64,000 bases of DNA from Oasisia sp. SBJ-2009 (lineage: Eukaryota; Annelida; Polychaeta; Sabellida; Siboglinidae). Positions 37,601 through 52,600 of the stretch are shown piece by piece (the stretch's first letter is position 1; each line of letters begins with the position of its first letter). Below the pieces are notes generated by a model. That model saw only the letters and a list, made by a program, of their open reading frames with translations, had not been told where the DNA came from and made no database searches. Made by a program: the position numbers and the translations under genes. The stretch spans positions 23,062,657 through 23,126,656 of the forward strand of contig OZ024858.1 of NCBI GenBank assembly GCA_964017155.1, read 5' to 3'.

Positions 37601-40600
37601 GAATGATCTCATTGCTGTTGGAACAAGGAAGTTGAGACTCAATCAGCACTTTGTACTTGTCAACTGGGAACCATCAAATGTAATGAATGGCTTTATGTGA
37701 AGGCTGACAGTTTTTTAGTTGTCCCTACAAGACCACAGGGTGTCTGCAGGCATTAAGCACTTCCTGTCAGGCACTTGTCAAAATGCAACAGTTACAATGC
37801 AGTGAAAAGCAGTGACGTGAATAGTGATTGGTATGCCTTTTCGAAGTGGTTGGCGACTGCATGTAATTGATGGTTGTCAGCCAACTGGCTCAGGTCTGAG
37901 CAGCTTATGCCTAATTTAACTTGTATCTGTTGCTGCAATTGTCATGTAAACATGAATACATAAACGGACATTACCACATGTACTTGAAGAAAAAAACACC
38001 AGGACATAACTCCACTGGAATTGGAAAAACCTACGTGGCCATAATCCCGTCCACACATAACCCCAAACTGGACAAAACCCCACTCATAATTTTATGTTTG
38101 TTATACAACGAAATAAATCTAAGATCACCGTTTGTGTTATGTATGTAAAAAGCTAATGTCAATGGGGGTTTATTATAATCTACTTCCAACTCACACAATG
38201 GCGAATGTCCTTCAGCTTCATGTTACAAATACATATGACTATTTACAAAGCATGTTTGTTTAAGCAAAATACATAAAAGGCATAATTTAATTTTTCCTAA
38301 ATACAAATGTTACAAAGCGTTATACTAAATCATAATATTTTTCAATGTTATACATACATTTTTACAGTGGCATTTACTCTATAAATATCATTTGGAAGTG
38401 GGGCTATGCACAAACTTAATGGGGTTTACCCAATACCCATAGTCTGGGTGAGGTTATGGCTGAGTGGGGATGTTCCCACTGGGATTATGTCCGCGATTCT
38501 AAATATTTCATTACAAGATGGCATATATACATGCATGCCTGAGTTTGTGTGCGTGTAAATAGTGATGGCGTAAAATTAAACTTTCGCTATAATATAAAGT
38601 AGCTAAATTTCATAAATAGGTTTTAAGAATGATTATCAAACATTTCACGTGTGCCCCGTCGGTGCTCATCATCCATACTATTTTTCCATCACCAATACAT
38701 ACATACATCACAACTACTTTGCACCACAGTGTGTTGTGCAAATAAAATTTGCCAATCCTAGTATAGTTATCTCTGGAATACAGTGTATGGCCATAATCAT
38801 AAAAAAATTACATCAAATTAGATAATAGTTAAAATGAACCACATTATGCTGTCATGCACATAATATACAAATCAGTCAGTTGACTTTCACATTTTCAGTG
38901 TATACACCTTTTTCTATTTTTAATTTGTGCACAGATTTCCCTTCCGGGACAATACAGTTATATTACTTTATTGAATTGTATTCATAGTTTTATTTTAAAA
39001 AGTTCCCAGACAAGGACTGTATTGCAATCATTTGTTCAAACATCAGTTTGTCAAACTACCAGAGAGGATCATTGCACTTAACCGAGTACAATTATACAGG
39101 ATGTGCAGATGTTAATGCAACTAACCAGGATCCTGTTATAGAAGACAAAGCCACAACTGTGCTGATATTGTAGGGTTAATTAGCACCCTGGCTAGGTGCA
39201 CTAAGCGGCCTTGAGCCAGACATGTAAATTGGTGTTCCACAGAGCCACCTAACCAGTGTGTCTGCCATTGTTACTCATCTCACTTAAGAGCTCACTTGAG
39301 TTAATTCAGTGCATTAAGTGCTTCTCAAACAAAATTACCAAACGCACTTAACGTACACCGAAACAGATTTTATTTTAAACCACAACACTCAGCGATGCAG
39401 GAACCTACACACCGGGTCTGTTACATGGGACAACAACTCCATTTGTAGATTGTGCAAGTATACATTATCGTCCAACTCCATCGAGTCAACCGTGACACCT
39501 GCGTCTTATCACCCGTTGCCGCTGAAACATTTTTTACGCCTGATAACTTGCCGCGGCTGGTTTCATAGCATCCCTGGGCCGCTATTGATAACGCCGACTA
39601 CCCCAAACTTGTGAATCCGCCACGGTTGAGCGACCCGGCTTTGTATGCCGACGCGCCGTTGCTCTCACTGCTTGCACCCTACACAACACTTTGATGTGCA
39701 CTGGGGCGGAACCATTGCCGTTCTAAAAGCGACACACACTTTTTGGTGACCTGAATGTCGAAAGGAGCAGCAGCGATGGAGTCTCCACCTTCGCAAACGT
39801 GTCTCGATTTGGATATTTACAAGATGCTGCGGCATTGTCGCTCGGCGAAACTTCGCGAGAAGAAAGCTTTGCAGGTAAATGACGTGCTGACAGTGTTGTT
39901 TTTGACACAGATTTGACGTGTCATGGTGTAAAACGCTGCACGAAGTCTGGGTAGCGAGTGACAGTTATGTAAATGGCGCTGGTTCTGTTTCACAGCCGTC
40001 CGTGAGCGGTACTGTTGACTGCAGTTTAATTGCAGTTGAGCAGGTGTGCCAAGGTGTGTTGATGAAAAGGTGTTTCCATATTGTAGACAGTTTGGTCTGG
40101 AGGTTTAGTTGCCAGTGACATCTGCTCTAAAGAAGACATTTAGAGGACATGTCAGGGAAAGTGACTAGCTTCGTGGACTGAGCGCTGAGTCACTAGAAGA
40201 CCCAGCCGTGGGTCTGTGGGTCTGTGGGTCTGTGGGTCTGTGGGTCTGTGGGTCTGTGGGTCTGCTAATCTTGTTCACTTTGATGAAAGCTCAGATGTTG
40301 TTAGCAGCAGAAGATACAGAGTAAGAGGCAGTTAAACAATGTAGTGTCATTGTTATAAACACTTATCATTGGGATCAGGTGATTCTGCAGTATTGATAGT
40401 TAAAACATTATCACACTCAGACACTAAATAATGAAGTTATTAATCCGCGTCTTTATGGTCTTCAATGTGCTCACCAACTGTAGTGACCAGGAGTAGGCGA
40501 CTTCAGGAGTGGGCGACTCCAGGAGTGGGGGACTCCAGGAGTGGGGGACTCCCGGAGTGGGGGACTCCAGGAGTGGGGGACTCCAGGAGTGGGGGACTCC

Positions 40601-43600
40601 AGGAGTGGGGGACTCCAGGAGTGGGCGACTCCGGGAGTGGGCGACTCCGGGAGTGGGCGACTCCGGGAGTGGGGGACTCCGGGAGTGGGGGACTCCGGGA
40701 GTGGGGGACTCCGGGAGTGGGGGACTCCGGGAGTGGGGGACTCCGGGAGTGGGGGACTCCGGGAGTGGGGGACTCCGGGAGTGGGGGACTCCGGGAGTGG
40801 GGGACTCCGGGAGTGGGGGACTCCGGGAGTGGGGGACTCCGGGAGTGGGGGACTCCGGGAGTGGGCGACTCCGGGAGTGGGGGACTCCGGGAGTGGGCGA
40901 CTCCGGGAGTGGGCGACTCCGGGAGTGGGCGACTCCGGGAGTGGGGGACTCCGGGAGTGGGCGACTCCGGGAGTGGGCGACTCCGGGAGTGGGCGACTCC
41001 GGGAGTGGGCGACTCCGGGAGTGGGCGACTCCGGGAGTGGGCGACTCCGGGAGTGGGCGACTCCGGGAGTGGGCGACTCCGGGAGTAGATCAAGTGGAGT
41101 TGTCATGCAATTTAGTTGTCGGGCAATGAATGTTCAGTGTAGACCAACACATTTTCTTGATACATGTATGTTGTCTTGTTGATATATTCAACTAACATCT
41201 CAGTGAACTTACACAGAACTGTATTTTCTGTATTGGTTGTGACAGCAAAATGCAATTCAACAAGTGTTTCCGACTAGAAAATAAATAATACAATTAAATA
41301 AAAAATACACAAAACGTATCTATGTTGCTTTTGATTATGATGGTTTACATAGATATAGACCACAAGCATTGTGTAGTTTAACATATATTTTAAATACAAA
41401 TAATTATAGAAATATTAAACATTGTGACTTATATGACTTTCTTTCCTGTGACTTTGTTCTGTTACATTTCTCATGTGACTTTGTTCTGTTACCTTTTCCG
41501 TGTGACTTTATATCAAGACAAAACATGCTAGCAGAAGGTAACTCCTAATATATAGTGCTGCCGAGTGCCACACCAAGAATGTCGAAATATTTGGGTCATA
41601 AACATCCAGTGCCATAACAGTTATAATGTATTATTCTTCAAGGCTGACGTGTTTGCTACACATTTGGCGTATATTTTCATAGCACATTATCTGTACAATG
41701 GATGTATTGGAGCAGAAGTTTTTCCAGTACAAGCTCAAATATTTGACATGAGGATTGCTCATTTAGACTGGCTCAATGCAGCCATCCGTGACTGGATCAG
41801 ACACTGATATATAAACTAGTTGTGCAGGTTCATTGGATATGATAATGATTAATATTATTTTGTTTGAACATAGTATCACAGTCACAGACACCTTGACTAG
41901 TTTTAAAGAGACTTAGGAAGTGTTTGTCTTAGACCATTTACTGGATCACTACAATGAACTTGAAATGTGAAAAACTGAAATATCTAGGTTAAAAACCTGC
42001 TGAAAGACACTAACAATATAAAATAAATAAATATGTATATAAATATAAGCAAAATAATTAATTTCAATAAATTGGTTAAATAAATATGTTAAAAATAAGT
42101 TAAATAAATAACATAATTCAGTCAAATAAATAAGTTAAATACAATACTAAATAGAGTTTAGAAATTAGACATGCATGAAGATTAAGAAGATTATCATGTT
42201 CACGTCTCCAACCTCATCATTGAAACTCTACAATTTGTGTATGTTTAATGACTGTGATGGTTTATTGTTTGTTTTAGTCGTCCAGAAGTCAGCCAGCTGT
42301 GGGCCTGAAACAAGCCATGAAGGACAGGGTGAGTCCACAATGCTTACTACCCCCCCCCCCATATTGTACACATGCTGATGCTCAGAAGGTGTGGTGTTGA
42401 ATATGCATAACATTTATTGGACTTTGTGAACCACCCCTGAATCTTACTCAAGTCTGCCTTTGATTGTCCTCTTAAATCAAAGACTGTCAAAGAGACAAAG
42501 ACTCAACAGTATCACCTACACCTCCTCCCTATCCCTCTTCCCTGTCCTCCTCCCTGTTCCTCCCCCCTGTCCATTAAACTCTTCTCCCATTTCCTGATTA
42601 CGCAACTGGACAATCATCTAAACATCTTTATTTTAATCAGTCATGAATCAGGCCCTTTGATGTGTTAACATTACCTGGCGAGTGTTTGATTGTCACCAGT
42701 CATTACTCCTGGTTCCCTGCTCCCAGGCATTCATCTATGGGGTGGTTATTTCCAAGTTCCTCCCCAGCCCTCTCAGAGAGTTACAACCCCCTAACCCTCC
42801 AGCCACTTGTTATTTAATCCCCACCCTCCTACCCATCCCTGGGTCTGTCTGCAGGCCACCCAGGGAAATCACCCAGTCACTGGGAGGTACAATTAACCTC
42901 ATTAAGGAAGTGAGGGGGGGTTGAGGGGGTTATTCATTCAGCCTGCTGGGGTGTGGTGTGTCCCAGCAGGGGGCATTTACAGAGAGTTGCAACAGTAGTA
43001 AACATTGGTGACAAGTGACAGGTGGGTGCTTGGTGTGTTCTGTCATGTAGCTGATGTTTTGTGATGTAGTTGGTGTTTTGTGATGTAGCTGATGTTTTGT
43101 GATGTAGTTGGTGTTTTGTGATGTAGCTGATATTTTGTGATGTAGCTGGTGTTCTGTGAAGTAGCTGGTGTTTTGTGATGTAGCTGGTGTTTTGTGAAGT
43201 AGCTGGTGTTTTGTGATGTAGCTGGTGTTTTGTGATGTAGCTGGTGTTCTGTGAAGTAGCTGGTGTTCTGTGAAGTAGCTGGTGTTCTGTGAAGTAGCTG
43301 GTGTTCTCTGAAGTAGCTGGTGTTCTCTGAAGTAGCTGGTGTTCTCTGAAGTAGCAAATAAACTACTAATGTTATCATGCTATTCTGATGTCTCGTTGCA
43401 GCCGTCCATATTTGGTAACTTGACAAGAGAGCGACCCTGTGAACTCACCAGGAAGGTGAGTGTCACTCAGACTGTCTCCAAACACATCATTATGTCTTGA
43501 TGTGTCATATGTCATGGTGTGTCATGTGTCATGGTGTGTCATGTGTCATGTGGTTTCAGAAAAAAAACTGTAACAGTATGAAAGTCAAACCCATATTCAG

Positions 43601-46600
43601 TTTACCAAATATGTATGCACAAAAGCATAACATCAGACTGAGTGTATATAATCAGATATAAAAACAATCCAACTATTGGGGGAAGAGTTTGCATACATGT
43701 GTCATTCTTGCTAGATAATAATGTTGCGTCAGAGTTTGTGATAACGGAAGAATAAGAAACACACATCATGACATGACTGATATAATGTGTGAATCGTGAG
43801 TATAAATTAGTTTCCACCAACAACCCACACAGTGGAGGCATTGTATGGAGAAAAAGATTTATATTGAGAATCACACATTGTGTAGCATTGCCGTTTTTAC
43901 CAGTGAACGTGGCACACAGTCATTGTTGTGCTTATCTGGATCTACGGCTCAGTGAATCCACTCAAACACTGGTAGTTGTGTTTGGTTGGCCATCCACAGA
44001 GAGTTCTTAGTAATATTGCTGTCTCTGCATTGCCACTAACAAGACGCAATTGTATATTTAGAACCAAAGAAATGTTATGTCTGTGGTCCCAGTATAGGAG
44101 CGTAGGAGTACTGCTAGTACTTTTGTAACCCTGAACGAAGGGGACCTTGACCTGCTTGACATAAGGGGCCATCCATAAAGTGTGTCATTCTATTTTTTAC
44201 TTTATGGCTCCCAATCCCTTGTCATGCTTTGAACATTAGCATATACACTGTATAATAGTTATAATGTATTATTGTTCAAGGCTGAAATGTTTGCTACACA
44301 TTTGGTGTATATTTTCTTAGCACATTATCCGAATATTGTATATTTGTATATTGTTTAAAGTATATTTGTTTTTACCAAAAACTATGATGATCAAATATAA
44401 TACATCTATAATCATTGTTACATTCATTTAATGGCTGTTTTGAATCGTTTTTAATTTTATATGTATAAATGGTTCTTTGCTGAAAACTGGAAGACAGTTC
44501 GAATGTCTTCAGAATGGTAATCTACTGTCGTGTAGAATGATAATCTACACTCATTGAAAACTCCGCATAAAATATCTGGACAATGATATGTCACCTGTTG
44601 GATATTGAAAGTGAACCAACATTACAAAACCAGTACATAGCATTTACCCATCCCTGGTTCACCAATCACAACTGTACTTTACAAATGACCTCTAAATACT
44701 GCACCAACAAGAACTCAGATTTTCCTGCACTGGTGTAGTTTGTAGTAGACCTTACTAGTCTACTGTTTGTAATTACCTCTATGGTTCTCTGAGCAATTCC
44801 CCAGTGGTTTATTCTGTGGTCAGACTCTGGGTACAGATTGGGTAGTTGCATGGCTTCCTATGAGTCAATGAGTTCTGTGATTGGGGACAGCCCACTATTT
44901 GTTATTAGAGCCACCTGTAGCAATTGTGATTACACAGTGGCAGAAGCATGACAGTATGTGGTTGACAGTTCCCTAGAGGGTCTTCCAGGCAATTACATGG
45001 GTGAAGCCAGTACAGGGGAGGGGCCATGCAGGTCATTTAGATTAATGAGTAACATTATTGCTGAGACACTGAGGTTAGGATAGGATAATTATAGTTGCTG
45101 ACATCATGTAAGTTGTAGAACTGTTGATATTTTAAGGTTTGGGGGTAATTTCACAAAATAAAATAAAAAATTCGTAATGGTTCAAACCCTCAATAATATC
45201 CTCGTAAATTTGGATTAATTGCCAATAGCAGTTTTTTTTATAGGTTGCTTTGACAACACCAACAATATGTCAGCATATGCGATGGGATATGAGATTTTTC
45301 TTGAGCCAGGTTTCTGAGGCCTTTTATCCCTTACATGATTGCAGTTGAAATTAGTTTGGAATAGGAGGTAGGATGCATGGATTCAAGGATAATGGAAAAA
45401 CAGTATAAGGGTAATAAAATATACATATATCTATAGAAATCTACAGATGAATGGAAGCTAGAGAGTGCACAAAAGGGACAAAGGGAATCAAGGAGATTGG
45501 GGAGACAACAGATTAGGTAAACAGGGAGAAGAGTTAAAAAAGAGAGACATGGATATGGAGAGTGAAATGAAGAGATAGAGATAGAGATAGAGATAGAGAT
45601 AGAGATAGAGATAGAGATAGAGATAGAGATAGAGATAGAGATAGCGATAGCGATAGCGATAGCGAGAGCGAGAGCGAGAGCGAGAGCGAGAGCGAGAGCG
45701 AGAGCGAGAGCGAGAGCGAGAGCGAGAGCGAGAGAGATCACATTGTAAAATATCAATGCACTAGCTGAGCCAGAAGTGTTTTATGTCTTGTGCAAATGGA
45801 TAAGTCTACAACATATTGTATTGATATCAGATTAGTCTGTGCACCAGGTGTTCTCAATTTCACATCTCACTGGCATTGATTGAACCTGACTTGCTTATTT
45901 TCTTGCCATAGTAATCATGACATTAGTGAAACTCAATACCACATGTTGAGGCATCTGGGTTTATTTTCCAGCTATCGATGAGCTTTTTTCTTGTATAAGT
46001 ATTATTCCATGATGAATCTAACAGAAACAGTCAGAAGCAAACAGCTTGTTTTGCTGGCAAAAACAATTATTATTTATATAGACAGACCAATAAACATAAT
46101 GTTTAGAAACGTGACCACGATGAAGCTTGCAATGTCATCCATCCTATTGTAAATTATGCTGTTTCGGTGTCTGCCGCGTATTTACTGTAGGCGACCCTCT
46201 GAGCTGTTTATTCAAGCAGAGCGTAGCATTCGCCACTGATTGAGCTGCATGCTGCCCTCCCCGCGCCACTTGGACTCGTCCAGTCCGGCTAGAAATAGGT
46301 CAGAGAGAGCGGGGCTTTTCGCAGGGTTCACGGCGATATAAATAACGTTCGTTAACAGACAAGGATGTTTTCTGCAACGAATGGGCGATATTTAGCGGCA
46401 ATCTGTCCATACGTACACACGCTTGCATGAGCACACGATGACACGAGTGTGGATTTACGTCTAATCCGAGGTGATATACGTCGTTCGAGGAACACGCTGC
46501 CCGGTTTGTACGACTACGAGTCGGAGACTCCATAATGGTTCAATCGTGATCGAATCCACAGATTGGCTGTCTTGTCTTCGTCGATCTGTTAGACTATTTC

Positions 46601-49600
46601 CGTGGTGGATCTGTGACATCCTACGCTGGCTCTGAACTGGGCGCTGAGGTAACGTTGCACAGGTTGTTATGCAGTCAAATGGTGCGTTAAATCAAGGGAT
46701 TTGGCGGAGATTTGCTAATGTCAACATCGCGGATTCACTTCACGGTTGATTGACGCGGCGGCGACAGTGACAGATCTGTCGCCGGTCGGCGAACCCTTTC
46801 ATGTGTGTCGGATCTTCCAAAACTGATAAATATCATACATTTTAAATGAATGCAGAATTTCACTAGTTGCGTTCACTTGGGATAATATTATACTGCAACA
46901 GGTATATAATTAAAATACAATACCATAAGGCATAAATTTGATGCTAGTTCTAGCGTGTGAGTCTTGTAAGTTGTAGTAGTGCAGGGTGATATTTTGACAA
47001 CAATGAACTATGATTAATGGCACCTACAATCACTGGTTCTGATTTCATGTTCACCCTTACAATATGGACATTTCCTTAATGCAGCATAAGCCTTGTGATA
47101 AGGGCATATCCGGTCCCATGTGGACTTGAATTACCAAACACGGATATAATAGAAACATAGTTGACTGTAGACAGTAACTGTGTCAGTCCCTGTGTGCTTC
47201 CTGGTGTGACTCAGTCGGCATGCCTCCACTGTGTGTCAGTGTCATGAACTGATAGTGATAGACATCTCTCAGACTGTAGATTCTACAGACCAGGAGGTTG
47301 ATTATACTTACGAAATGTTTATGGTTCATTTACCAAATGTTATCATTTAAGAATAGTTCCGGGGGAAGTTGTCTGGTCAGATGCGGCAGAAGTCAGTGTG
47401 TGACTCAGTGGCAAAATTTACTTTTGACAAACTGAAATCCATCAGCAAAACTAGAGGCTGTATGCCAGCAGGGCATCATAAACTTTGTGCTGTGCATTAT
47501 TGTAGTATTTAATGTGTGCTTAAAAGCACACAGATCACTCACTTTGTTGACCTGTCAATGCATTAGTACAGTGAGACTGAAGCTGCTGATTTAGCCGGGC
47601 CATTTGTTGACCTGTTAAATATTAGTTCCTTTTCCACTGAATTAATATCAGCAACTGCTGGCTGTCATTTACATATTAACACGATTCAAAAGGTTAATTT
47701 TCCTGCAGCTTGAATATCTTTGAAGTGCCCTGCATGCTAAACAGTCGGCCACCGATTGTGTGCACTGACACCCAAAGGCAGCGATCTCATAAAATAAAGT
47801 CGATAATGAAAAGCGGTGTGAAACCCAGAGACAACAACACGTTGCTAAAATTCACAGTAATTTCTATGAATGTGTTTGGTATTTGATTATTTTAGTGCCG
47901 TTGTAAACCACACACTTAAGTTGTATCTTTCTGACACCTGCCTGGACTTCAATTTAGGTAAATACTTTTATAGTCCCCATGGGGTATTCTGTGTTTCCTG
48001 TCTACTACATGAACTAAATTGCTAAGATGTCCCAACTTGAAAGTATATAGTAGATAAATTTAAGTAGAAATGCAGGTCTCTGAAATGATCTAAAATTAGA
48101 ACATTTCGATTCAGTTATTAGTATCCATATATGTACTATAAGTAAAAGGTCACTTTCTGCATCCTCTGTTTTCAACTAACTCCGGGTAGTTAATTCTAAA
48201 TGGTCATAAAATATTTTAACGGGTGGTTTTATTTATAGAAGTAAATCATTAACTTCAAAGTTTATGCATCATGGGTATGTGCTATCAGTTCTTCGTCACC
48301 ACTATGGATACCGTATTCTGAATGAATTTCTTGTACAACTTGAATATATTAGAAAGTACTTTCTGAAGTTGCCCACAAGACACCTTAATAGTATGTATTA
48401 GAAAACATTATATTCCTTAATCTAAAAGCAACAGTATTTTCAGGACTTATCAAATGAGAAAGTTATCAATTATCATGTGAAGAAGTTCTGAAATCTTGAA
48501 AACATCCAGTAAGTAAATCGTACTTAAATAATCCAGTAAGTTTTGTGCATATACTGTGCATAGTGTCAGGTCAATGGACATCAGCAACTGACACCATGTG
48601 TCCTTACCAGTATTTCTGCTTGGTTTTCATTTTGGCTGTAAGTTGACCTTATAATTGTGGCCAGTGCTGCTATAACTGTGCAATTACTGATGATTAGAAT
48701 GTCAGTAATAAAACCAAATGGGGTCAGTGAGCCCCATTAGGCAATTAACCTGCTATAACATTATATACATGACTCTCATTAAATAGGTTTGCTGCTACAG
48801 TTGGTCAGTAAATAGTTTAGTGAGAGCTGGTGTGGCAATTATGTGTCTAAATCTGGCAGATTAATTCAATAACATTCACTGGACCTGTTCATCTCATCAA
48901 GCCGGATGTACTGGTCACTGCCGTGTGTGCACATGTTTGTAATGTATGTAGCGCTGTGTCACTTGTGTTTGTGCATATGTACGTGTTTGTGTTTGTGTGA
49001 GCAGCTACCATAAATAACTATCTACAAGTGGAGTTTATGCAGAGATTAGTAGCTGGTACTGTTAACAAAAATTCTTTTTGCATCTTACTAAATTAGTAAC
49101 ATTTAATTATCAGATCTGTATGCAGTATACGTGGTAACACTGAATAAAATCACCATGATATATGTTATGCTGTCATCACCTATGGCAACACTGATTGTCA
49201 TCTGGTCACATGACACACTGTGCATGTGACACAGTTCTAGGAATACAGTGATTGGATGAAGGTGGGGCGTCTATCATCTCATCACACAGGGGAATCACTC
49301 TAGGCAGCTAAACTGATGAATTAGACAGCAGCTCATCAGTCATCAGTCACAGCTGTCTCCAGTGTGACACTGCAAGATGAACCAGTGTCCTAAACACAGC
49401 TCTCTGTCACACTGCAAGATCAACCAGTGTCCTAAACACAGCTCTCTGTCACACTGCAAGATCAACCAGTGTCAGCTCTCTGTCCGGTGTACAAGTAGTC
49501 TTATAAAATAGAATCAATACATCTTATTGATTGGATATTCACAGTTTATATAAAAATTTAAAAAAGCAATATATAATTCATTTGTATAATTGTGTTATAT

Positions 49601-52600
49601 CACGTTCAATTACTCCTCTCAGAATATTACAAAATGTGATACAAGAATAATAAATTCATATTCAAAATTATATATAATTATATTTAAGTTTATTTTAAAG
49701 AATGTTGTGGTTCCATTGAAGCTAACATTCGATGACAACAAATGGCACTTGCACTTGTAATCAATGATCAGGTGTTGACTGCACGAATCAGTAACAGAGT
49801 CATTGAGTACGCATAATATTCACAGCTGAGTGTGAAACTGTTGCAATCCCTTCCATCAAATATTGAGTCTAAGTCTAACTGTGCAGATGCTGCCGGGGTG
49901 CCAGTCAGTGTTGTCTGTGGTGGACCTTGTCTGTGTGTATTCTACATAGTGTGTTGACACTTAACACAGCAACATTTACAATGTGTTGACGCTAACGCAG
50001 TAACATTGGCAAACAGTGCAAATGGCTGCATTCATTTGCAGTGCTGTTTCTGTGACTGTCAGTGTGCCACTACCAACAGTGCTCGGCCCAGTGTGTGCAT
50101 CTATGGTGATTTATTTGAGCAGGTAACCGAGTGCGTCAACTAATATCCAAAGGTGTTCGAATGCTAGAGGTTGATATTTGCTCAGCCGAGTGTGTTTGCT
50201 GGAAGAGTCTATTGGTTTTGGCAAGGATTGTCGTTGTTGTGTTAACTGTTACTGTAGAGTGTACATGCCAACAGCGAAATGTGAGAGTTCTACATCACTG
50301 AAAACATGCTGCTCAAACGTCATCAGAGGTCCTCATTTTTGTACCCACCAAGGTGGTTGTTACCCTTGGGGGTCAGTCTTATTTTCTTCTTGTGCTGTTA
50401 CAGCAAACTTCTAATTGCTGTAATTTGTGATAGAAGCCTGTGTTTTGTGCAAGTATACATTTACTATATTTATTTGTATACATATTTATTTATTTATTTA
50501 TTTATATACATATGTAATTGCAGAACTTTCCATTCTTGTTAGTGGATATTAGCCCAATTCTGGAACACACTCATCTACCATTACTCCATAGGGTACATAT
50601 AAGTTCTAGAAGTCTAGTTAGTGCAGAGTCTAATGTCCCTCTGTAAGTAAAGCCTACTTAGTCATGGGTGTCCTCTGGGTTACTTGCTATGTAGAAGTCA
50701 TCACTTGTATTACTCATCTTCTTTGTCACATCCAGGTCCAATTGGCTTAAGCTGTCCTGATCTTGAGATTATATCTGATTTACTGCTGCACTGGACCCTA
50801 TATCTGAAGTATGATCTACAGTCCCCTAGATCACTTTGATGGATTTATTGGATTAACATGTGATTGTGTGCACTAAAGTCAATACTTTACCATGACAAGG
50901 ATCCAAGGGAATACCCAAGATCTTTATTCTAGTCGGCCAATATAACCAACTCTTATCCAGTGTTGGCAGTTTTGTTTCTGTTTCAATTTATTTGACTGTT
51001 TTTCACAAAGAAAACTGTTGTACATGGCAGGTAATTTATTATAATTGCTAATTAGGTGCACTGAGAACGGACGTAGCATCATCACTTCTTCTATCTGTGC
51101 TAAATATGATTCTGCTTTATCATTAGCACATGCCATACATTCAATCATAGAATCAGGAATTTCTAGGCGGGCTTCTTGTCATGAATTATGAGCAAATGTA
51201 CAGTCTAATGAGCTTAGTAAATACATTCCGCGCTGTGCCTAGAGTCTCTGTCTACATTAACACACATTAGTAGGCGTGTTACACATATTACAGGGCTCGT
51301 GTAACACGCTGAATGGTGATGACTAAGTTGCCGAAAGGTTCAATTGTTTGTTGGTGAAATCAGTGGCATCTTGGCAGGCTGCGCCCAACTGTCAATTACG
51401 AGAAATATCAGTTTAAAGAAAACAGTTGCAGTATTTAAAAAACGTACGTTACGATAACATTGATAAAGTCCTATCATTGAGCGAACCCTGGGAAAGCAGT
51501 GCTTATCTCCCGCCAATGAATCTTTGGAATGGCTGTGTCAACACTCTATTGTGTGTTAGCTTGTTGCAAGTTGCCTGTGTTTTTGCTGGGTTTGGTGACG
51601 GGGACACCAAGGTGTGTAGCCTGGTGCACAGGTGATGACAGACGGGTACCTGTTTGTCAAGATTGTATCAGCGTGAAACCAAACACGATAGCAGTCTGCT
51701 GTGGCTGGAAGAGATTCCGATAACACGTGGACGATATCTTTAGAAGTTGGCTCGTTTAAATGTGCTTTTTATGTTATCATATCTCCTTGATGCTTTGTGT
51801 GACGTGGCGTGGGCCATGTCTGTCACTCGGAGCATTCTGAAGAACGTCTCCATCTGCCTCCTAGTTAAACGTATCGAGCATTATTTGCTCGAGTTACTGT
51901 TGTAGCAGTCAGGTAAAGGTCCAATTATGTGACAACTACCTAAGTTACTTCCCAGAACATTGCCCAATTTTATTGACTTCAATTTATATTCAATAATTAA
52001 TACATTGAGATGAAATTTATTCCAGTCAAGTTTATCTTCCTGTCTGTTGCACATTGTTCGTTTCCTCCGGGTCATGTGACATGCCTGGTGCCATGGTAAC
52101 CTGGCTGGAGAGAGGTCCAGGAATATTAACTGTGCCATAAATCACGTGGCAGCTAGCTATTATTACCAGTTGCCATTCACAGCAGCAATGTTAAGGAGAC
52201 ACACTTAAATGACACTGACGATTAAGCGGGATACATTGATTATGGTAATATTTAAACACTGTCGAAAGCTAATTTACGAGAGCTTTAGAACATAGTGCAG
52301 GTGGTGCCATGTAGTGGTGACTCTTGTTATTATTGTAGGAACCAACATCCCAGAAACATTTCACAAATATTCCCTGATGACACATGGTAGAGAAAATTCC
52401 ATGCCATTAGCAATAATCACCAGCCATTTACAATTAAAAATCCCTGGTGAATATTACCGGATATTTACAAGAACAAAAAATGTGTGACATCCTGGAAATG
52501 TGCATTAATCCAATGCACAGGATGTATATAACTGAAATTTGTCAAGTGTTAAGTTGATTTAGACAAGCTGAAGGAACCAGCTGGAACTCTTGTTGTCCTG

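Larger units (their letters stand above)
34866..42277. other. RasGEF intron containing an internal first exon and several arrays
   Basis: Listed separately are the TTCTATAGAA element, the 39.75-kb first exon, the TGGGTCTG and 16-bp minisatellites and a dispersed repeat. A poly-G run at about 35934-35947 and an (AAC)n run at about 36465-36490 are minor. AAATAAATA-rich sequence fills 42010-42150. No other gene is recognised. Confidence 0.5.

Noticed and set aside
40465..41182. Five overlapping ~200-codon open frames (GVGDSGSG and [12 protein letters not shown] types)
   Set aside because: All come from the 16-bp minisatellite, which has no stop in several registers on either strand.
43040..43354. 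Possible CRISPR-like array (regular 19-bp unit)
   Set aside because: Units are contiguous with no unique spacers; it is a minisatellite in an animal intron.
45331..45756. 141-codon minus-strand frame (Ala-Leu and Ile-Ser repeats)
   Set aside because: Translation of the hexamer array.
51529..51723. 64-codon + strand frame with a hydrophobic start
   Set aside because: No donor in frame to a known exon, no conserved motif; length is within chance for this composition.
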